A model generated the notes under the pieces. That model did no database searches, was not told the DNA's origin, and saw only the letters and a program-made list of their open reading frames with translations. A stretch of 64,000 bases of DNA from Cervus elaphus (Eukaryota > Chordata > Mammalia > Artiodactyla > Cervidae): NCBI RefSeq assembly GCF_910594005.1, contig NC_057847.1:26387001-26451000 (forward strand), given 5' to 3'. Position numbers and translations under genes: made by a program. Shown one piece after another: positions 57,936 through 64,000 of the stretch. Within the stretch, counting starts at the first letter, position 1. Each line of letters starts with the position of its first letter.

Positions 57936-58380
57936 CCTTTTGGGAGGCAAGAAGTTCTGAAATAGTTAGTGCAGTGGGGTCACAGCATGGAGTAGATTGG
58001 AAGATGAAAAGGGCAGGTAACAGTTGCCTTTGGACTAAGACACACGTGTTCGTTCAGAGACAATTTATTCAAATACTGATGTTTTTCCTAGAAGGGCAAC
58101 AGAAGATGTTGGTAGGTATGCTCTGTCTAATAAAAGACCCTCATCTCTGTTCCATCTACCCAGATGGAATCTCCTAAAAGCTTAGTTCATTCTGGGCACC
58201 AACCATAAGTCAAACTTTGGAGTTCTTGATGGAGGCCAAACCTCCCAGAAATCAGGGTTCTTTCAAGAAATGGTGGCCACGGTCATGGATATGCTGTAGG
58301 AGAAGCCACCCAAGGGAGGAAAAGTGATGAGCATGATAAAGCCAGTGGCCCTTCATATTAGAAGCTGTATACGGTCCCAA

Positions 58381-58600
58381 GTGGGCTCCCGGTGGCTCAG
58401 ATGGTAAAGGATCTGCCTGCAATGGAGACCTGGGTTCCATTCCTGGGTTGGGAAGATTCCCCTGGAGAAGGGAATGGCACCCACTCCAGTATTCTTGCCT
58501 GGAGAATTCCATGGACAGAGGAGCCTGCTGGGCTGCTGTGGGGTAGCTACCATGCTGCCATGGGGTAGCAAAGAGTTGGACACAGCTGAGTAACTAACAC
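58381..58600 (+). mobile_element. Bov-tA SINE with CA-expanded tail
   Basis: Sense SINE from gtgggctcccggtggctcag to gacacagctgagtaactaac. Near its end a short stretch (gctgctgtggggtagctacc, then a near copy) is duplicated. The tail runs straight into a CA repeat. Confidence 0.92.
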
Positions 58601-58669
58601 ACACACACACATGCACATACACACGCACACGTGCACAGACACACACACACACGCACACACACACACACG
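58598..58669. repeat. (CA)n microsatellite at SINE tail
   Basis: CA/CG-interrupted dinucleotide repeat of about 70 bp (acacacacacacacatgcac... to cacacacacacacacgaccc). The complementary strand gives a Cys/Val-rich frame (58353-58676, 58594-59076), which is an artefact. Confidence 0.92.
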
Positions 58670-59886
58670 ACCCCAAGCACCACAGGGTCTGTGAGCAACT
58701 GCTTAACAGAACTCAGATGGATTCTCAGTAAGGAGTCCAGCTTTTGACCATGCCCCATCATTAAGGAGCAGATAACATTGTACATCCAGTAAGATTTGAA
58801 AGATTTATGCAGAGAGACATAAAAAAATAGCATTGAATGGAGGGAAAGGCTCATTTGGAGTAAGGTGTTCCTGGGTTTAACAAGACAAAAATTATGTTCA
58901 AGAGACCTGGCCTGTATGAGGCGACTGGATGACCACTGCATTCCCACTTCCTCAGGAGAGAAAGGAGGAGAAGATGAGGGAGAAGAAGCAAGACGTCCTC
59001 TCACAGAAGAGCTCCAGATGGACATGGGATGACAGGGCTGCTGTGGGTCTGCCTTAGTGCCAGGACTTGTGGTCAAGCGGGTCTAAGCACCCATCTTCAC
59101 CTGCGTAGCACCCGGTCAGTGACTGTGCCCACCCATTTACGACCGTTGTGGAGTAGACAGCCAGACAGCGCCCATCACTAAATTGTGCCTGGTGGCTGAA
59201 GATGCTGGGCTTGCTCCTGAGATGGCCAGGCACACCTCCAGCTCTGACAGGGTCCTGCCTGGCTCCAAGCTCCAGGAGGGAAATCTCACGGGTACTGTTC
59301 ATGGAGGACCCATGGGAAGGCCTTTGACTCAGTGACACAGAAACACCCTCTTGGTTTTTGTGAGTGGAAAAGAGTTGTTGTTTTTTTTTTTTAACTGCAT
59401 CCATACTGAGACTCTAACATGGTTCATGAAAAAGCAAAAATTTTCCTGAAAGGAAGAAGAAATGAGAATAGTGGCAGAAGGAACCATCCTGACTCTCTGG
59501 AAAAATAAGGCCAATTAGGAACCTCTTTTCTCTACTATAAGCAGAGCTACTCTGAGGAAAAGATGGCACACCCTAATGGTGATAGAGTCAGAGTCAGGAC
59601 AGGAGGATATCAGATCCTTATAAACAGTACTGTGCATTCCCTTGCCTGGGTTTTGCCACGGCTGCACAGTGCCAAGGTAGCATGGATGGTTCAGGAAGAA
59701 TAACGTTGGATGGCTTTTTACGAACATTCGAAACTCTGTTATAAAGAAAGAAACTCAGGCATGCCTGGGACATTCTGCCTTCCCAAATCACAGCTTTGTA
59801 GAGATGGAATTCCATCCTAAGCCTGGCAAACTCCAGCAGAACACTCTGTTGGGTGCCTCAGTAGTCCCCTGAATGCATGCATTTTA
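58670..59886. other. Unique DNA
   Basis: No gene or repeat is recognised. Minus-strand frames of 60-160 codons overlap each other; the longest takes its C terminus from the CA repeat. A T tract lies at 59380-59392. Confidence 0.4.
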
Positions 59887-60099
59887 AGTTGCACTGTTAT
59901 GTCTGACTCTGTGCAACCCTATGGACTGTATAGCCCACCAGGCTCCTCTGTCCATGGGATTCTCCAGGCAAGAATACTGGAGTGGGTTGCCATGCCCTCC
60001 TGCAAGGGATCCTCCCATCCTAGGGATCGAACCCAAGCCTACTATGTCTCCTGCATTGACGGGTAAGATCTCTATCACTAGCATCACCTGGGAAATCCC
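59887..60099 (-). mobile_element. Bov-tA SINE
   Basis: Complete minus-strand SINE from aagttgcactgttatgtctg to the head (atcactagcatcacctggga). No clear target duplication. Confidence 0.9.
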
Positions 60100-60989
60100 C
60101 TAGCATCCCCGCTACCCAGCCTCAAAGTCTCTAGTGTTTGACTCATGTTCCATCCTCTTTAATTCCAGTTCTCCTTTCTCCAAAACCAGCAAAAGCTACT
60201 CTCATTCATTGGGAGAGTGTGATCCCACCTAAATAAAAGCCAGAACTCTGATTCCTCTAAATCAGAGCTGTTTGGGAAATTCATGGGGACAAATGAATTG
60301 TCCGAATGATGGCAGATGGAGGGGGCACGAGTGATGTTTAATGAGAGTGAGGGACAGGATGTCTGGCCCTGTGTGGTGAAAGATTGCTGCATAGCTTGCC
60401 TGACTCACAAATATCTCCCACTGGACATTCACACAAGAGAAAAACACATTCACGATTATCTGAGGATAGAACTTACCCTTTTTAAAAAAAAAAAAAAAAC
60501 TTGTTTATGAGTAAACGTAAAGTCCTTTCCATAGTTTTAGTAATGTTCTATTTTTCTGGAATATTGTGTAAATCATAAGTCTGCACTTTATTTCATCTGG
60601 AACTTGATCAAAAGTTGCTCCCAATTTTAGAAAATCACACCACCAGTTGCAAAACATAGCTCCTGGTAGTGAATGGGCCCATGCAACAACTCACCACTCT
60701 CCCCAACTGTGTTTGTAGTTTTCACACTCACCATAATGCCACATATAGTTGATAGCAGTATTTGGAACTAGCCATCTGTATATTGAAATACATCTTAGGT
60801 TATCATATATTGCTTGCCTTTTATTATGCTTCTGTATTATGCTTAGATCATTCATAGTCTTTAAAAAAATTCTGTGTCTAGGTAGGCTGAATGTCCTTTC
60901 AAGGTAATAAAGGAGGAGGATTACATGAAATTCATCATAAGATGGGACATTGGCATTGATACATTGATACAGTTGAGATGAACTGGCTT
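60100..60989. other. Unique DNA
   Basis: No gene or repeat is recognised. A poly-A run (60484-60499) may be a decayed retroposon tail. Confidence 0.4.
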
Positions 60990-61055
60990 AGAAGTTCTGG
61001 AAGGGTTCTTTAGAATTTCTGGAAGGGTTCTTTAGAAGTTCTGGAAGGGTTCTTT
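60990..61055. repeat. Three tandem 22-bp units
   Basis: Units at 60990-61011, 61012-61033 and 61034-61055 are identical except one G to T change in the middle unit. Each contains TTCTGGAAGGGTTC. The frame shift of 22 bp prevents any open-frame meaning. Confidence 0.95.
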
Positions 61056-61187
61056 ATGGCTATGCATGTGTTTTATCAGCAAGAACAAGGGGGTTACATA
61101 ACTTCGTTAAGCCCTTTTCTTGTTTTTTCTGTCTCTCCTCTTTTCTCCTTCCTCTTCCTGAATTTTGATTGCTATCCACTCTTTGGT

Positions 61188-61388
61188 GGTCTTCTCTGGT
61201 GGCTCAGAGGGAAAAGAATCTACTTGCAATGCAGGAGACCCGGGTTCAATCCCCGGATTGGGAAGATCCCCTGGAGAAGGGACTGGCTACCCACTCCAGT
61301 ATTTCTGCCTGGAAAATCCATGGACAGAGGAGCCTGGAGGGCTATAGTCCATGGGGTCGCAGAGTCGGACATGACTGAGCAACTTACA
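61188..61388 (+). mobile_element. Bov-tA SINE with target-site duplication
   Basis: Complete sense SINE: ggtcttctctggtggctcag, gggttcaatccccggattgg, cccactccagtatttctgcc and gactgagcaact. CACTCTTTGGT (61177-61187) and CACTATTGGGT (61389-61399) match at 9 of 11 positions. Confidence 0.92.
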
Positions 61389-61399
61389 CACTATTGGGT

Positions 61400-63055
61400 A
61401 CAGCTTTGGCGGTTCTGTCAATGACCTTGCAGGTTTCCTGCCTCGGATGAGAAGCAGTTCTCATGCCTTCCTAGTCTCTTTTTCACCCCCTTGTGCTGCG
61501 CTGCCTGTGTGAGTTCAAACAGCTGGAATGCAGCTGAGGGTACACAGTTGACTCATTTTGAAAAATGTAGAAAATCTATATATTTGACATTTGAGGCACC
61601 AGTGCCTCCTGCTTTCCTGTGGGCTGGTATAGATAATGGGACATTGGGGGACCCTCATATTTTGCCTCTTATTTGGAGCCTTTCAAACAAAACCATTGCT
61701 TCTTTTTCATTTTAACCACCTCTCCAGTTTTAAATTTTATCTCTGGTTTAAGCTAACATCCTACCTCATTTCTGCCTGTGATATGACTATTTTGTGCAGT
61801 GCAAAAGAAGGGCCTGGTGAGATAAATAGGAATGTTATCTACAATTTCAGTTTTAAAGAAATTGCTGCTTTTCTTAGGTTAAAACTACTACCACAGTATT
61901 TACTCAGCTTTCCAATTATAATTCTGATCTTCATGGTAGAATTTTAACTAGCATAGCTGGAAAAGCAGTTCAATATCATTTCTCTTCATTTATGTCCATG
62001 TTGTATTATTTCAACATAATCACACTATCGCTGAATGATTTATGTTTATAGTATGCCATTTATATTTGAAAATGTGCATATAGATATTGCAATAATTCTA
62101 ACAACTGCATTTTACTCTATTTTCAGTGGCAGGAAAATGTAATATTCCACCACATTGAGTTACAAAAGCTACATAGTGTAAGCTTACTGGAACATTTATT
62201 CTGTGCCTAATCTGTGCACTGACAAAATTTTTCATTGTTATTGGGAAATTAAGACTATAACAAGCCTTACATTGGTATATATGTAACAATCTTACATTTC
62301 CAGTGGTTAAAGCTGACATAATAAATAATTCATTTTTTCTGTCTTTGTTAGAGTAATGATTAAAAATGAATCAGGCAATTTACTTTAGTATTTGAGTTCT
62401 GCTAATTGCATAGAACTGTATCTTTCAATGGAGATATAATCTATGTTTTTATATCTCTTTTCAGAGACAGACTTTCATAGTAGAGGCCACCCAAGTTAAA
62501 AATGTTGGAGTTGTTCTGGTTATCATTTACTTATTTACTTTCTCCACACTCTAATAATTCTAAGAAGACTTAAAAATTAATATATGTATTAATTTGGACT
62601 CTTTTAACTGCAAGTGTCAGAATCTACGGACTTACACAACTTGAAAACTAGAATGGAACAACTGGGTCTAGGAATCCAAGCAAAGCTGTTAGATTGTCAG
62701 TCGTCTTCTCACTCCATCTGCCACAAAGAGTTCCCAGGTGCTGTAGTTGGTGGCCAACATCTGACCGCTCAGGGCCTCCATTCCTCCCACTTCAAATTAA
62801 AACCTTGACTGGCTGTGTTTGTGTGCTATTCCTATCAGCCTGGAGCCAATCCCTGTGGTCATTAGAAGGAGGCTGGAACAATCTATAAAGTGAGGAAGTG
62901 TGGCTCCTGCTCAAAGAACTATAACATACCCACTCCAGTGATGCTCAGACCACTTCTATCTTTCTATGCCTGTTCCCACTGCTTTGAGGCCTGGCTAGCC
63001 TAGTTCTGTTGCTCTTACCTCCAGCATAATACAACCCATCAGCAGATTCATCCCT
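61400..63055. other. Mostly unique DNA
   Basis: No gene is recognised. 62.6-62.9 kb (ctgcaagtgtcagaatctac, then gcctggagccaatccctgtg) resembles an old interspersed mammalian repeat of uncertain family. The frames here are short. Confidence 0.4.
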
Positions 63056-64000
63056 TTCAGTTCAGTTCAGTCGCTCAGTCGTGTCCGACTCTAGGCAACC
63101 CATGGACTGCAGCGTGCCGGGCCTCCCTGTTCATCATCAAATCTGGAGTTTACTCAAACTCATGTCCATTGAGTCGGTGATGCCATCCAACCTCATTCTC
63201 TGTCATCTCCTTCTCCTCCCGCCTTCAACCTTTCCCTGCATCAGGGTCTTCTCAAATGAATCAGTTCTTCACATCAGGTAGCCATAGTACTGGACTTTCA
63301 GCTTCAGCATCAGTCCTTCCAATGAATATTCAGGACTGATTTCCTTTAGGATGGACTGGTTGGATCTCCTTGCTGTCCAAGGGATCTCAAGAGTCTTCTC
63401 CAACAAAAGCATCAATTCTTTGGTGCTCAGCTTTCTTTATAGTCCAACTCTCATATCCATACAGGACTACTGGAGAAACCATACCTTTGACTAGATGGAA
63501 CTTTGTTGACAAAGTAATGTCTCTGCTTTTTAATATGCTATCTAGGTTGGTCATAACCTTTCTTCCAAGGAGCAAGCATCTTTTAATTTCATGGCTGCAA
63601 TCACCATCTGCAGTGATTTTGGAGCCCCCAAAAATAAAGTCTGTCAGTTTCCACTGCTTCCCCATCTATTTGCCATGAAGTGATGGGACCAGATGCCATG
63701 ATCTTAGTTTTCTGAATGCTGAGTTTTAAACCAACTTTTTCACTTTCCTCTTTCACTTTCATCAAGAGGCTCTTTAGTTCACTTTCTGCCACAATGGTGG
63801 TGTACTCTGCATATCTGAGGTTATTGATATTTCTCCCAGCAATCTTGATTCCATCTTTTGCTTCATCCAGCCTGGCATTTCTCATGATGTACTATGCATA
63901 TAAGTTAAATAAGCAGGGTGACAATATACAGCCTTGACGTACTCCTTTCCCAGTCTGTTGTCCCATGTCCAGTTCTAACCTTTGCTTCCTGACCTGCATA
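63056..64000 (-). mobile_element. BovB LINE running off the window
   Basis: Minus-strand BovB whose 3' end is at 63056 (ttcagttcagttcagtcgct); its 5' part is outside the window. The RT box region encodes RYAEYTTIV (on the minus strand near 63.81 kb), the same variant as the copy at 52.9 kb. Frames 63387-63665 and 63601-63885 overlap in different phases, so it is frameshifted. Confidence 0.94.

Noticed and set aside
58594..59076. 160-codon minus-strand frame
   Set aside because: Its end is the translated CA microsatellite and the rest has no domain.
60990..61055. Full heat-shock element
   Set aside because: Only the TTCTGGAA core has the right 2-base spacing; neighbouring GAA and TTC groups are spaced by 1, 3 or 4 bases.

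Overview
This window looks like non-coding nuclear DNA of a horned ruminant (Pecora: cattle, sheep, goat or a relative). The evidence is the repeat set: BovB (RTE) LINEs, Bov-tA/BovA2 SINEs and CHR-type tRNA-Glu SINEs sit side by side with old mammalian repeats (MIR, L2, L1M, Tigger). I found no intact host protein-coding gene, no tRNA or rRNA gene and no CRISPR array. Nearly all longer open reading frames are BovB reverse-transcriptase remnants, SINE read-through, or the stop-poor CA-rich array. The family names come from recognising consensus features from memory; no database search was possible. By my coordinates, roughly two fifths of the window is recognisable repeat.

Layout. 0-6 kb: unique AT-rich DNA with scattered SINEs. 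6.3-9.5 kb: a Tigger-like DNA transposon remnant holding a 5'-truncated Bov-tA SINE, whose tail grades into a 2.3-kb CA/GATA-rich tandem array with a 69-bp higher-order period. 10.1-11.1 kb: an old repeat split by a BovB fragment. 12-16 kb: MIR, SINEs and an L1 remnant. 16.3-18.5 kb: a 5'-inverted BovB copy with a likely target-site duplication (TSD). 18.5-30 kb: mostly unique DNA with SINEs, including possible conserved non-coding stretches. 30.7-33.2 kb: an L1 3' end broken by a BovB and a SINE. 33.4-33.8 kb: a SINE inside a SINE. 34-36.8 kb: unique DNA with the best candidate regulatory element (about 35.53-35.90 kb). 36.8-42.2 kb: BovB and SINE insertions. 42-46.5 kb: mostly unique. 46.6-48.8 kb: a MIR carrying a hairpin, then a BovB with a clean TSD. 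49.6-56.8 kb: L1 remnants with an internal orientation flip, hit by two BovB copies and several SINEs. 57-63 kb: unique DNA with SINEs. 63.06 kb to the end: another BovB running off the window.

The elements interact as layered insertions: old L1M, Tigger and MIR pieces are targets for BovB, and BovB supplies the machinery thought to mobilise Bov-tA/BovA2 SINEs. At least two SINE tails have grown into microsatellites. The BovB copies fall into groups by the sequence at the reverse-transcriptase catalytic box (YADD, CADD, YAED, YAEY); two non-canonical versions are each shared by two separate copies.
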